From JBCDCE01 sp039182515 (lineage in GTDB: Bacteria > Pseudomonadota > Alphaproteobacteria > Rhodobacterales > Rhodobacteraceae), in the NCBI GenBank assembly GCA_039182515.1, contig JBCDCE010000036.1, forward strand, positions 1 through 38,761: a stretch of 38,761 nt of DNA, written 5' to 3'. The first letter of the stretch is position 1, and each line of letters opens with the position of its first letter. Positions 30,445 through 37,674 of this stretch are shown here, piece by piece. The notes below the pieces were generated by a model. It made no database searches and was not told the DNA's origin. It worked only from the letters and a program-made list of their open reading frames with translations. Made by a program: the position numbers and the translations under genes.

Positions 30445-30510
30445 CGTGGTCGGGGCGCGGCCCCGATCTACACAATCATCAGAACTTCCCACCCAAAAGG
30501 AGACATGGAC

Positions 30511-30747
30511 ATGGAAGGCGATATCGCACAAATGGGTCAATTCATCGGCGCAGGCCTCGCAGCAATCGGCTCTGGCGCCGCTGCGATTGGTGTGGGCCAT
30601 GTGGCTGGCAACTTCCTCGCGGGCGCTCTGCGCAACCCATCGGCAGCTGCCGGTCAAACCGCAACACTCTTCATCGGCATCGCGTTCGCAGAAGCGCTAG
30701 GGATCTTCGCGTTCCTCGTCGCACTCCTGCTGATGTTCGCTGTTTAA
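30511..30747 (+). CDS. atpE: ATP synthase F0 subunit c
   Basis: This 78-aa hairpin protein forms the rotor ring. The polar loop has R41-N-P, and E61 in IGIAFAEALGIF carries the proton. The glycine-rich first helix (GAGLAAIGSGAAAIGVG) is normal. ATG 30511 is chosen over ATG 30505 because AAAAGGAG then has 8 bases of spacing. Glutamate at the ion site with no sodium-type polar pattern around it suggests H+ coupling. Confidence 0.97.
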   Translation: MEGDIAQMGQFIGAGLAAIGSGAAAIGVGHVAGNFLAGALRNPSAAAGQTATLFIGIAFAEALGIFAFLVALLLMFAV

Positions 30748-30830
30748 GCAAACTCACACCTGCTTTTGGGGTAGGGAAAGCGCGCAAGCTTTCCCTACAA
30801 ATCCACCGATAGGTTTGTGAGGAGGACGCC

Positions 30831-31352
30831 ATGGCGACCGAAACCGTAGCCCAAGAAGTCGAAGCGGGTATGCCGCAGCTCGATTTCTCGACATTCCCGA
30901 ACCAGATCTTCTGGCTCGTTCTCACTCTGCTGGCGATTTACTTCTTGCTCAGCCGCATCGCACTGCCGCGCATTGGCTCTGTTTTGGCCGAACGCCAGGG
31001 CACGATCACTAATGATCTGGCCGCAGCGGAAGAGTTGAAGTTGCAAGCGCAAGACGCTGAAAAGGCCTATGAGAAGGCGTTGGCTGACGCCCGTGCAGAA
31101 GCTCAAAAAATAGCGGCAGAGACCAAAGCGTCGATCCAAGCAGATCTCGACAAAGCCATCGAGAAAGCGGATGCAGAGATCGCCGCGAAAGCCGCTGAAT
31201 CTGAAGCAGCCATTGCAGAGATCCGCGCCAGCGCGATGGACAGCGTCAAAGACGTTGCCGCTGATACCGCAGACGCACTGCTCGGCGCTCTGGGGGGCAA
31301 AGCGGATCCCAAAGCGGTGGCAGCTGCCGTTGCCAACCGGATGAAAGGGTAA
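30831..31352 (+). CDS. atpG: ATP synthase F0 subunit b'
   Basis: This 173-aa b-type stator subunit has one span (about 28-48; FWLVLTLLAIYFLL) preceded by an N-terminal extension, then a long coiled coil rich in Ala, Glu and Lys. Alphaproteobacteria and cyanobacteria use a b/b' pair, and this is the b' member by position and by the PQLDFSTFPNQIFWLVLT start. Symbols vary (atpF', atpG, atpX). It is 4 bases from atpF. Confidence 0.92.
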   Translation: MATETVAQEVEAGMPQLDFSTFPNQIFWLVLTLLAIYFLLSRIALPRIGSVLAERQGTITNDLAAAEELKLQAQDAEKAYEKALADARAEAQKIAAETKASIQADLDKAIEKADAEIAAKAAESEAAIAEIRASAMDSVKDVAADTADALLGALGGKADPKAVAAAVANRMKG

Positions 31353-31356
31353 GCTG

Positions 31357-31914
31357 ATGACACGTTATTTCGCAGCCCTCTTTGCGCTCTTTGCGACACC
31401 AGCACTGGCCGCCAAAGGCCCGTTCTTTAGCCTTGCAAACACAGACTTTGTGGTGCTCATCGGCTTTTTGGTTTTCATCGGTGTTTTGATCTATTTCAAA
31501 GTGCCCGGCATGCTCATGGGCATGCTCGATCAACGCGCGGCAGGGATCAAAGCGGATCTCGATGAAGCCAAAGCGCTGCGCGACGAAGCTCAGGTTCTAC
31601 TCGCCTCTTATGAGCGCAAGCACAAAGACGTGCGTGAGCAAGCGGACCGGATCGTGGCCCAGGCCAAAGAAGACGCAACAGCTGCTGCTGAAGAAGCAAA
31701 GGTCGAGTTGGAAAAATCCATCGCCCGCCGTCTGGCTGCTGCTGAAGAGCAGATCGCAAGTGCCGAAGCCTCCGCCGTCAAAGAGGTGCGAGACACGGCT
31801 ATTACTGTGGCGATCAACGCCGCACGCGACGTGCTCGCAGATCAAACAACCTCCGCCTCAGCCAACAAGCTGATCGACGAAGGCATCGCCGAAGTGGGCG
31901 CAAAGCTGCACTAA
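31357..31914 (+). CDS. atpF: ATP synthase F0 subunit b
   Basis: This 185-aa stator subunit has an N-terminal signal-like hydrophobic start (MTRYFAALFALFATPALA), then a membrane span at about 28-50 (FVVLIGFLVFIGVLIYF). A long charged coiled coil reaches up to F1. The first segment looks like a cleavable signal or a second span, as in other Rhodobacteraceae b subunits. It is the last gene of the operon; a strong terminator follows. Confidence 0.95.
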   Translation: MTRYFAALFALFATPALAAKGPFFSLANTDFVVLIGFLVFIGVLIYFKVPGMLMGMLDQRAAGIKADLDEAKALRDEAQVLLASYERKHKDVREQADRIVAQAKEDATAAAEEAKVELEKSIARRLAAAEEQIASAEASAVKEVRDTAITVAINAARDVLADQTTSASANKLIDEGIAEVGAKLH

Positions 31915-31935
31915 ACGCGACTCGAAGACAAAACG

Positions 31936-31973
31936 AATAAACCCGCTCTGGCGATGCCACGAGCGGGTTTATT
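31936..31973. terminator. Bidirectional terminator after atpF
   Basis: AATAAACCCGCTC and GAGCGGGTTTATT form a perfect 13-bp stem around a 12-base loop. T-rich sequence follows on + (TTTATTGTT) and A-rich sequence precedes it, so it can work for both strands. It lies 22 bases after atpF. Confidence 0.92.
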
Positions 31974-32127
31974 GTTGGGCCTAAGGCAGGCTAAATTAAT
32001 AATTTCATCTATACCATGAGCTATTCTCAAAACGACGCATAGAGCTGGTTGAAAAACGTGCGATGTCCGGTTTGAGCCCATTCTGACGGATGCTGCGACC
32101 GTCACCAACGTCCGCTATGTGAATAGA

Positions 32128-32286
32128 TTAACCCGCCTTCACCATCGCTTGGACAAGTAGCACCTGGCCCCCGATGTATGTGGTTTCGCTGATGCCTCCC
32201 TGAGGCTTCCAGCCTTGACGCATTAATTCCTGAACTTCCTTTTCAATGTCTACAATCCCGTCGCCATGTACCACCTTGTACTGCAC
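32128..32286 (-). CDS. Small DUF1737-like protein
   Basis: This 52-aa protein (GTG start, GGGAG 8 bases upstream) reads MQYKVVHGDGIVDIEKEVQEL, then MRQGWKPQGGISETTYIGGQ and a C-terminal VQAMVKAG. The pattern strand - helix - GW-x-PQGG - strand - QAM fits DUF1737 proteins, which have no known function. The open frame extends to GTG 32358 but lacks a ribosome-binding site there. It is an isolated gene in a region whose base use looks less GC-rich than its neighbours, so recent arrival is possible. Confidence 0.55.
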   Translation of the reverse strand: MQYKVVHGDGIVDIEKEVQELMRQGWKPQGGISETTYIGGQVLLVQAMVKAG

Positions 32287-32505
32287 TGGTGCATCTCCCT
32301 GGATTTCGCTTATTTTGCTGTAGGCTCTAGTAGGCTCACAACTCACAACATTTGTCACTAGCGACAGTCACTGTTCCGCCGCGTGGCGCCGAACCGGACA
32401 TTCATGGGATTTCGGCGGAGGTCAGCTTCGTCCGCATAGCGGACCTCGACGTTGCTTTAGATATCCTCCGGCGCGCCATCAGACTACTTGTTGCTTTTGC
32501 AGGAT

Positions 32506-33267
32506 CTACTGAGTGTGCTGCAGGCGGCGTTTGGCGATGTCTTCGTGCATTTGAGATTTGTTATGGGCCGCCAGGGTTGCTTCGACAAAGGTCAGGTGGT
32601 CGTGCACGGCTTGCTGTGCCTGCTTCTTATCACGGGCTTGCAGGGCGTCGTTGATGGCGCGGTGCTGTTCTAAGAGCACATCCCGGGTGGCGCGTTGTTT
32701 GAACATGATTTGCCGGTTGTAAAAGACGCCTTTTTGCAAAAGATCGAACATCGCGCGCATCATATGGAGCATGACGATGTTGTGGCTGGCCTCAATGATG
32801 GCCATGTGAAAGCGCGCGTCTAGCTCCGCCTCTACCTTGCTGGAGCGTTGGCTGTGCGCGGCTTCCATCTTTTCAAAGATCGTGTTGATCACGGCCAGAT
32901 CTGTGTCGGACCCAAGCTCCGCCACGCGGGCGGCGGCTAGGCCTTCAAGATCTCTGCGAAAGGCGATGTAATCAAAGAGCGCGTCGTCATGCGCACCTAA
33001 GAGCTGCACGAGCCCTTCTGAGAACGCTGATCCGATCACTTGGGCCACATAAACGCCAGCGCCCGCTTTGGTGGTCAAAAGCCCCTTTCCTTCCAGCGTC
33101 GCAATCGCGTCGCGCAAAGAGGGGCGCGAGACGGCCAGCCGTTCGGCCAATTCGCGTTCGGAAGGAAGCCGCTCACCCGGACGCAGGATGCCCCGTAAGA
33201 TCAACAGTTCCATCTGCTTGACCACAGCATGACTGAGTTTCTCGGGCGCGATAGGCTCGAAGGGCAT
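32506..33267 (-). CDS. FadR/GntR-family transcriptional regulator
   Basis: This 253-aa regulator has an N-terminal winged HTH (about 8-75; GERLPSERELAERLAVSRPSLRDAIATLEGKGLL) and an all-helical FCD effector domain (about 95-235) with metal/ligand residues in ELDARFHMAIIEASHN and EQHRAINDALQARD. It resembles the PdhR/LldR/GlcC group that senses small carboxylic acids. ATG 33267 is used because the longer frame would run over a palindromic operator. It has no obvious target gene next to it, apart from itself. Confidence 0.9.
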   Translation of the reverse strand: MPFEPIAPEKLSHAVVKQMELLILRGILRPGERLPSERELAERLAVSRPSLRDAIATLEGKGLLTTKAGAGVYVAQVIGSAFSEGLVQLLGAHDDALFDYIAFRRDLEGLAAARVAELGSDTDLAVINTIFEKMEAAHSQRSSKVEAELDARFHMAIIEASHNIVMLHMMRAMFDLLQKGVFYNRQIMFKQRATRDVLLEQHRAINDALQARDKKQAQQAVHDHLTFVEATLAAHNKSQMHEDIAKRRLQHTQ

Positions 33268-33301
33268 GGGTTTTGGCTCCGTGTGGGAGGTTTGTCGAAA
33301 C

Positions 33302-33320
33302 TGGTCAAATGATATGACCA
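33302..33320. promoter_or_regulatory. GntR/FadR-type operator
   Basis: TGGTCA-AATGATA-TGACCA is an inverted repeat of 6 bp with a 7-base centre, 35 bases before the regulator start. TGGTC...GACCA is the form recognised by FadR-subfamily regulators, so autoregulation is likely. The same sequence elsewhere in the genome would mark its targets. Confidence 0.65.
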
Positions 33321-33372
33321 ATTCGCGCCTCGTGCAATCTCTGGAGCTTGGAGCTGTTAGACTGAATTAGCA

Positions 33373-33399
33373 AAGGCCCCGGAGGTTCTCCGGAGCCTT
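33373..33399 (-). terminator. Terminator of the OmpA-like gene
   Basis: On the minus strand AAGGCTCCGGAG pairs with CTCCGGGGCCTT (one G-U) around a 3-base loop and is followed by TGCTAATT. It is 45 bases after the stop. The U-run is poor but the stem is strong. Confidence 0.7.
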
Positions 33400-33443
33400 C
33401 AAGAGTTGCTCGAATGCCTTCAAGCCTTGCGTTTTTTCCAGGC

Positions 33444-34100
33444 CTAGTTTGTAGGCCGGATCACAAATTCCACCCGGCGGTTCTTGGCCCGGCCTTCGGG
33501 TGTGAGGTTTGTCGCAACGGGTGTATTTTCGCCAGCCCCAATTGCGTTCACTCGGCTGAAGCTCACTCCAGAGGAGACGAGCACATTGCGCACCGCGTCA
33601 GCACGACGTTGGCTGAGACCTTGGTTGTACGCAGCATCGCCGGTGTTGTCGGTGTGTCCGATGACGTCCACAGCGCTGTTTGGGTACCGCAGGAGCGATG
33701 CGCCAAGCGTGCGAATGTCGGTTTCCAGATCAGGGCGCAGAACCGCGCTATCAACGGCAAAGAGCACGTCTTGCGGCAGTGTAACCACGAGCGAGCTGCC
33801 ATTGTTCACAATAGAAGTTTCGTTGTTGAGGCTTTCGCGCAGCTCGGCCTCTTGTTTGTCGAGGTTATTGCCAATTGCAGCCCCTGCGCCTGCGCCGACG
33901 GCTGCACCAATCAGCGCGCCCCGGCGCTTTTCTTCTTCGCTGTCGCCAATCAGCGCGCCCAAGACCCCGCCGGCGATACCGCCAACCAGGGCGCCGCTGT
34001 CGCGCTTGCGGGTGTCTTCCGAGCCAATGCGGGCTGGGTCAGTACAGGCTGTGAGCGTTAACGTCGCTGCAAGTGCCAGGGGGATCATCTTCATAGACAT
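33444..34100 (-). CDS. OmpA-family outer-membrane lipoprotein with glycine zipper
   Basis: This 218-aa protein has a lipoprotein signal with lipobox LTAC (C19). A glycine-zipper stretch follows at about 37-78 (GALVGGIAGGVLGALIG and GALIGAAVGAGAGAAIG), and then a peptidoglycan-binding OmpA domain from about 105, with HTDNTGDAAYNQGLSQRRADAV and the RAKNRRVEFVI end. It tethers the outer membrane to the cell wall, as Pal- or YiaD-like proteins do. GAAGG lies 7 bases before ATG 34100. It is a single-gene unit with its own terminator. Confidence 0.92.
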   Translation of the reverse strand: MSMKMIPLALAATLTLTACTDPARIGSEDTRKRDSGALVGGIAGGVLGALIGDSEEEKRRGALIGAAVGAGAGAAIGNNLDKQEAELRESLNNETSIVNNGSSLVVTLPQDVLFAVDSAVLRPDLETDIRTLGASLLRYPNSAVDVIGHTDNTGDAAYNQGLSQRRADAVRNVLVSSGVSFSRVNAIGAGENTPVATNLTPEGRAKNRRVEFVIRPTN

Positions 34101-34226
34101 CGTAAAACCTTCGTCTGCTTCTTTGGTGTTGTGTTAGCAGTGGGGGTTTTGGCGGTGATATCCAATATCAGACGCGTTTTTGTCCTGCCTCTCAGGCGGG
34201 TTTCCGCTGAACTTGGTCTTTTACCA

Positions 34227-35072
34227 CTAAGCTGCGGTTTCCGCGCGTGCGCTTTCATAGGCCAACATGGCGCGCTTGATGGGGAGCCCCCAGTGATATC
34301 CGCCCAGACCGCCTGATTTGCGCAGAGCCCTGTGGCAAGGAATCAGCCAACTTATCGGGTTGCGGCCCACAGCCGTGCCCACAGCGCGCACTGCTTTCGG
34401 GTTGCCAATGGCTTGGGCAATCTCGGAGTAGGTCGTGACCTGGCCCGACGGGATCGAGAGCAAAGCCTCCCACACCTTAATCTGGAACGGCGCACCGATG
34501 AGATGCAGATCCGTTTGCCCGGTCTCTGCAAAGCTTGCTTCAACCCATTTGGCGAGGCGCTCCGGCGCTTCCACGTAAGTCGCTTGAGACCAGCGAGATG
34601 TCATGTCCCGCATGGCCTCCTCGCGCCCGCAATCTTGCGAAAAAGCCAGCCCGCAGAGGCCACGATCCGTTCCCATAGCCAGGGTCTCGCCAAAGGGGCT
34701 TTGAAACCAGCCATAGGCAATTTCCAGCCCCGCGCCGTTTTGAGCATAGTCGCCCGGGCTCATGGCCTCCCATTTGACGAAGAGATCGTGCAGACGCCCT
34801 GAGCCCGACAGACCTGTGCTCATGGCTGTGTCCAGCGTTGTGAAGTGATCGCGCAGAAGCGCTTTGGCGTGGCCCAGGGTGAGGTACTGCTGGAGGTTTT
34901 TAGGAGACACGCCGGTCCAGGCGCTAAAGAGACGCTGGAAGTGTGCACGGCTCATATCGAGCTCAGCCGCCAGCTCTTCGAGCGACAAAAGCCTGCCCTC
35001 TTGCGCATCGATAATTTCAATCGCTCGGCGCATCACGCCGTAGTGGTATGTGCTTGTCGGACTATCGGTCAT
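34227..35072 (-). CDS. Ada-like AraC regulator fused to O6-alkylguanine-DNA alkyltransferase
   Basis: This 281-aa protein has an AraC-type HTH (about 15-105; LEELAAELDMSRAHFQRLFSAWTGVSPKNLQQYL) joined to a methyltransferase domain. The suicide cysteine is C246 in the LIPCHRAL motif, and VGTAVGRNPISWLIP is the conserved DNA-binding part. The N-terminal Ada zinc domain that senses methylphosphotriesters is absent, so activation must differ from E. coli Ada. AAGGAG is 6 bases before ATG 35072; a GTG at 35075 is too close. It is divergent from nth, another DNA repair gene. Confidence 0.93.
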   Translation of the reverse strand: MTDSPTSTYHYGVMRRAIEIIDAQEGRLLSLEELAAELDMSRAHFQRLFSAWTGVSPKNLQQYLTLGHAKALLRDHFTTLDTAMSTGLSGSGRLHDLFVKWEAMSPGDYAQNGAGLEIAYGWFQSPFGETLAMGTDRGLCGLAFSQDCGREEAMRDMTSRWSQATYVEAPERLAKWVEASFAETGQTDLHLIGAPFQIKVWEALLSIPSGQVTTYSEIAQAIGNPKAVRAVGTAVGRNPISWLIPCHRALRKSGGLGGYHWGLPIKRAMLAYESARAETAA

Positions 35073-35083
35073 CACGCTCTCCT

Positions 35084-35101
35084 TTGCGCAATCTTACGCA
35101 A
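35084..35101. promoter_or_regulatory. Palindrome at the ribosome-binding site of the Ada-like gene
   Basis: TTGCGCAATCTTACGCAA is an 18-bp near-perfect palindrome (one mismatched pair) that touches the Shine-Dalgarno site and lies between two repair genes. It is a plausible operator for the AraC-type domain. It contains GCGCAA, loosely like the E. coli Ada box core. Binding is inferred. Confidence 0.45.
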
Positions 35102-35215
35102 ATCATAGCGCGCTCTGCGACCCGATATGTGCGGATTCTTGACCTTTTTGGCGAGAAGAGATGAGGCTTGTTGAGGGGCTTGCCCTAAGTGGCGCTCTCC
35201 CGCATATCGTCCGTT

Positions 35216-35860
35216 ATGCCAAAGCAGCTTGATTACCATAGCCTTCGCGAAATTTTCACGCGCTTTCAGACCGCTGAACCCGAGCCCAAAGGAGAGCTCG
35301 AGCACGTCAATGCCTACACGCTTGTTGTGGCCGTTGCGCTGTCTGCCCAAGCCACCGACGTGGGTGTTAACAAAGCCACGCGCGCCCTTTTCAAAATTGC
35401 CGATACGCCACAAAAGATGCTCGATCTCGGAGAAGAGCGCGTGATCGAGCATATCAAAACCATTGGTCTGTTTCGCAACAAGGCCAAGAATGTGATCAAG
35501 CTGAGCCGCATCTTGGTGGAGGACTATGGCGGCGAGGTTCCCAACTCGCGGGCAGCTCTTGAAAGCTTGCCAGGTGTGGGCCGCAAAACAGCCAATGTGG
35601 TGCTCAACATGTGGTGGGGTCAGCCCACGCAAGCGGTTGATACCCATATCTTCCGGCTGGGCAATCGCGCAGGCATTGCTGTGGGCAAAGACGTGGTCGC
35701 GGTTGAACGTGCGGTTGAAGACAATATTCCCGCAGATTTTCAACGCCATGCGCACCATTGGTTGATCCTGCATGGTCGCTATGTTTGTAAGGCGCGAAAG
35801 CCCCTATGCGGCACCTGTTTGATCCGCGATCTTTGCGCGTTTGAGGAGAAAGAGTTTTGA
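35216..35860 (+). CDS. nth: Endonuclease III
   Basis: This 214-aa base-excision DNA glycosylase/AP lyase removes oxidised pyrimidines. The HhH motif LPGVGRKTANVVL contains the catalytic lysine K124, D142 is in AVDTHIFRLGNR, and the [4Fe-4S] loop is C191-x6-C198-x2-C201-x5-C207. ATG 35216 gives the normal N-terminus, although no good ribosome-binding site is seen; GTG 35189 is an alternative. Its TGA overlaps the next gene's TTG start. Confidence 0.97.
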   Translation: MPKQLDYHSLREIFTRFQTAEPEPKGELEHVNAYTLVVAVALSAQATDVGVNKATRALFKIADTPQKMLDLGEERVIEHIKTIGLFRNKAKNVIKLSRILVEDYGGEVPNSRAALESLPGVGRKTANVVLNMWWGQPTQAVDTHIFRLGNRAGIAVGKDVVAVERAVEDNIPADFQRHAHHWLILHGRYVCKARKPLCGTCLIRDLCAFEEKEF

Positions 35861-36840
35861 GCCACTATCAAGTTTTGGGCATCGGCAACGCGATTGTTGA
35901 TGTGATTGCCAATGCCGACGACACCTTCCTCGATCACATGGGGATCCAGAAAGGCATCATGCAGCTCATCGAGCGGGACCGCGCGGAGGTGCTTTATGCG
36001 GCCATGGAAAACCGCAATCAAAAGCCAGGTGGCTCGGTCGCGAACACGCTGGCGGGCTTGGGCAATTTGGGGCTCAACACAGCCTTTATCGGGCGCGTGC
36101 GCGATGACGCATTGGGACGCTTTTATGCAGATGCCATGGCGCAGGATGGCACAGATTTCGTGAACCCACCCGTGGCGGACGCGGACTTGCCCACCTCCCG
36201 CTCGATGATCTTTGTCTCGCCTGATGGGGAGCGCTCGATGAACACCTATCTGGGCGTGAGCGCAGATCTGGGCCCGTCGGACGTGCCCGAGGGCGTGACG
36301 GCGGATGTTGTTTTCTTGGAAGGCTACCTCTTTGACAAACCGCAAGGCAAAGACGCCTTTAAGGCCACAGCGCGCGCTGTTCAGGCCTCAGGCGGCTTGG
36401 CAGGTATCGCGATCTCGGATCCGTTCTGCGTGGAACGCCACCGCGCCGATTTCTTGGATCTAATTAAGAACGATCTGAGCTATGTGATCGGCAACAAGGC
36501 AGAGATGTGCGCGCTCTTTGAGATCGAGGATCTGGACGCGGCGCTGGCAAAATGCGCGGAGATTTCGCCGCTTGTGGTCTGCACGCGCTCGGAGGAGGGC
36601 TGCACGATCATCAAGGACGGCGCACGCGTTGATGTCAGCACAACGCCCGTTGTGCCAGTGGACGCAACAGGCGCAGGTGACGCCTTCGCTGCGGGCTTCC
36701 TCTACGGGCTTGTGACAGGCCAAAGCATGGAGATCGCAGGCAAAATGGGCTGTACCACAGCCAGCGAAGTGATCGCGCAAATCGGGCCAAGAACAGAGCG
36801 GGCGCTCAAAGAGCTCTTTGCCGAGAAGGGCCTGATTTAA
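35857..36840 (+). CDS. PfkB-family adenosine kinase-like sugar/nucleoside kinase
   Basis: This 327-aa ribokinase-fold enzyme begins YQVLGIGNAIVDVIANADDTFLD and has the GGSVANTLAGLGNLG substrate loop. The C-terminal signature is DATGAGDAFAAGFLYG, with D275 as catalytic base. The closest group by pattern is bacterial adenosine kinase, which recycles adenosine to AMP, but other PfkB kinases cannot be excluded. It starts with TTG in a TTGA overlap with nth, with GAGGAG 8 bases upstream, so expression is coupled to DNA repair nuclease nth. Confidence 0.88.
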   Translation: MSHYQVLGIGNAIVDVIANADDTFLDHMGIQKGIMQLIERDRAEVLYAAMENRNQKPGGSVANTLAGLGNLGLNTAFIGRVRDDALGRFYADAMAQDGTDFVNPPVADADLPTSRSMIFVSPDGERSMNTYLGVSADLGPSDVPEGVTADVVFLEGYLFDKPQGKDAFKATARAVQASGGLAGIAISDPFCVERHRADFLDLIKNDLSYVIGNKAEMCALFEIEDLDAALAKCAEISPLVVCTRSEEGCTIIKDGARVDVSTTPVVPVDATGAGDAFAAGFLYGLVTGQSMEIAGKMGCTTASEVIAQIGPRTERALKELFAEKGLI

Positions 36841-36911
36841 GGCTTCGTCTCATTTTCGAATAAGCCGCCGTAAATTAGAAGGACCTTCCGGACCGGAGGC
36901 AAGCCGAAGGC

Positions 36912-36945
36912 GTCGGGCCGCGCCCGACCTCCCCCCGGGAGGGCG
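36912..36945 (+). repeat. REP-like element, forward copy
   Basis: GTCGGGC-CGC-GCCCGAC forms a 7-bp hairpin, directly followed by CCTCCC-CCC-GGGAGG and GCGCTTTTC, a second hairpin with a short T-run. It lies about 70 bases after the adenosine-kinase gene and could end its transcript. Confidence 0.6.
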
Positions 36946-37020
36946 CTTTTCGAGGTCACGTCTTTTCAAGGCCCTTAGAGGCAAATCTCAACCATAAACC
37001 GCGCTAAACACAGCGATTTT

Positions 37021-37047
37021 GCGCCCACCCGAGGTCGGGCACGGCCC
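37021..37047 (-). repeat. REP-like element, inverted copy
   Basis: Read on the minus strand this is GGGCCGTGCCCGACCTCGGG followed by TGGGCGC. It aligns with the forward copy (GGGCCG-GCCCGACCTC, then GGG-GGGCGC) about 75 bases away. The opposite orientation gives a BIME-like pair. Confidence 0.55.
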
Positions 37048-37217
37048 TGTAGAGTAATAAACGCCAGACACAGCTTTGAGTTTAAAGGTGAGCTTTGCCT
37101 CTCGGCGCGGTTTAAATTCTTACGCGCACAGTCTGAATAAACGCCGTCAAATTATTTTCAATCTAAGGCGTGTAGGGCCATTGATTGTATTTTGCCAAGA
37201 CCGCGGTGCGTTTGTAC

Positions 37218-37523
37218 TCACTGCCCGGAAATTTGACCGTCCTGTGTAACCCGTATGCTATAACCGCTCATGAATTCAGCTTCGCTAGTAGTTCGTCCCG
37301 TCTTTACCAAGTGTTGTTCTTCGATCACCCATCCGTCTATCCAGTTGGTGCAAGCAGGATCACTAAAAACGCTCACGCCATAACTCCAACCAAACTCACT
37401 AGAATAAGACATGCCACCAATCACACCGTAACGGCGATCTATTTCAGCGTGCTCTTCATGGTTGCTCACGATCTGTGCAATTTCATAGAAATCAAACAAA
37501 GGGCTCGGTTTCCGTTTTGGCAT
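37218..37523 (-). CDS. Imm31-like immunity protein (orphan)
   Basis: This 101-aa protein has the sequence flow FDFYEIAQIVSNHEEHAEIDRRYGVIGGMSY, GWSYGVSVFSD, WVIEEQHLVKTGR and then SGYSIRVTQDG. It fits polymorphic-toxin immunity proteins of the Imm31 type, which neutralise a toxin delivered by neighbours. No toxin or secretion gene is adjacent in this window. The coding sequence is AT-richer than its surroundings, consistent with horizontal arrival. Family assignment is from memory of the pattern. A plain hypothetical is the alternative. Confidence 0.5.
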   Translation of the reverse strand: MPKRKPSPLFDFYEIAQIVSNHEEHAEIDRRYGVIGGMSYSSEFGWSYGVSVFSDPACTNWIDGWVIEEQHLVKTGRTTSEAEFMSGYSIRVTQDGQISGQ

Positions 37524-37674
37524 TCTGGCTAACGCTTTCGTTGAGAAAATTTTGCGGTCACTGACCCTCTTGGCAAAGCGCTATTGAGTCAAGTTTGGCT
37601 TTCAACTGAGGTTTTCTGCCGAGCGCAATTTGTATCCACATCCGTGAAAGCGGAACTCAAGTAAGCAAGTGACG

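Larger units (their letters stand above)
36841..37217. other. Intergenic region with inverted REP-like elements
   Basis: This is a 377-base stretch without a credible gene. It contains two related GC-rich elements in opposite orientation (36912-36945 and 37021-37047). It also holds AAACCGCG (about 36997) with its inverse CGCGGTTT (about 37108), and repeated TAAACGCC words (about 37057 and 37138). No tRNA or riboswitch was recognised. Confidence 0.6.

Noticed and set aside
29653..30657. 334-codon minus-strand frame across atpB
   Set aside because: It is antisense to atpB and atpE with low-complexity His/Asp/Arg composition; both atp genes are unmistakable.
32359..32505. Possible gene or RNA between the DUF1737-like gene and the FadR-type gene
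   Set aside because: Only a GTCCGC/GCGGAC hairpin (32430-32444) was seen, with no start, ribosome-binding site or U-run; the longer plus-strand frame has no protein-like features.
34156..34200. GATATCCAATATC palindrome and CCTGCCT/AGGCGGG hairpin upstream of the OmpA-like gene
   Set aside because: The first is short and AT-rich and the second has no U-run in the direction of an upstream gene; neither could be tied to a function.
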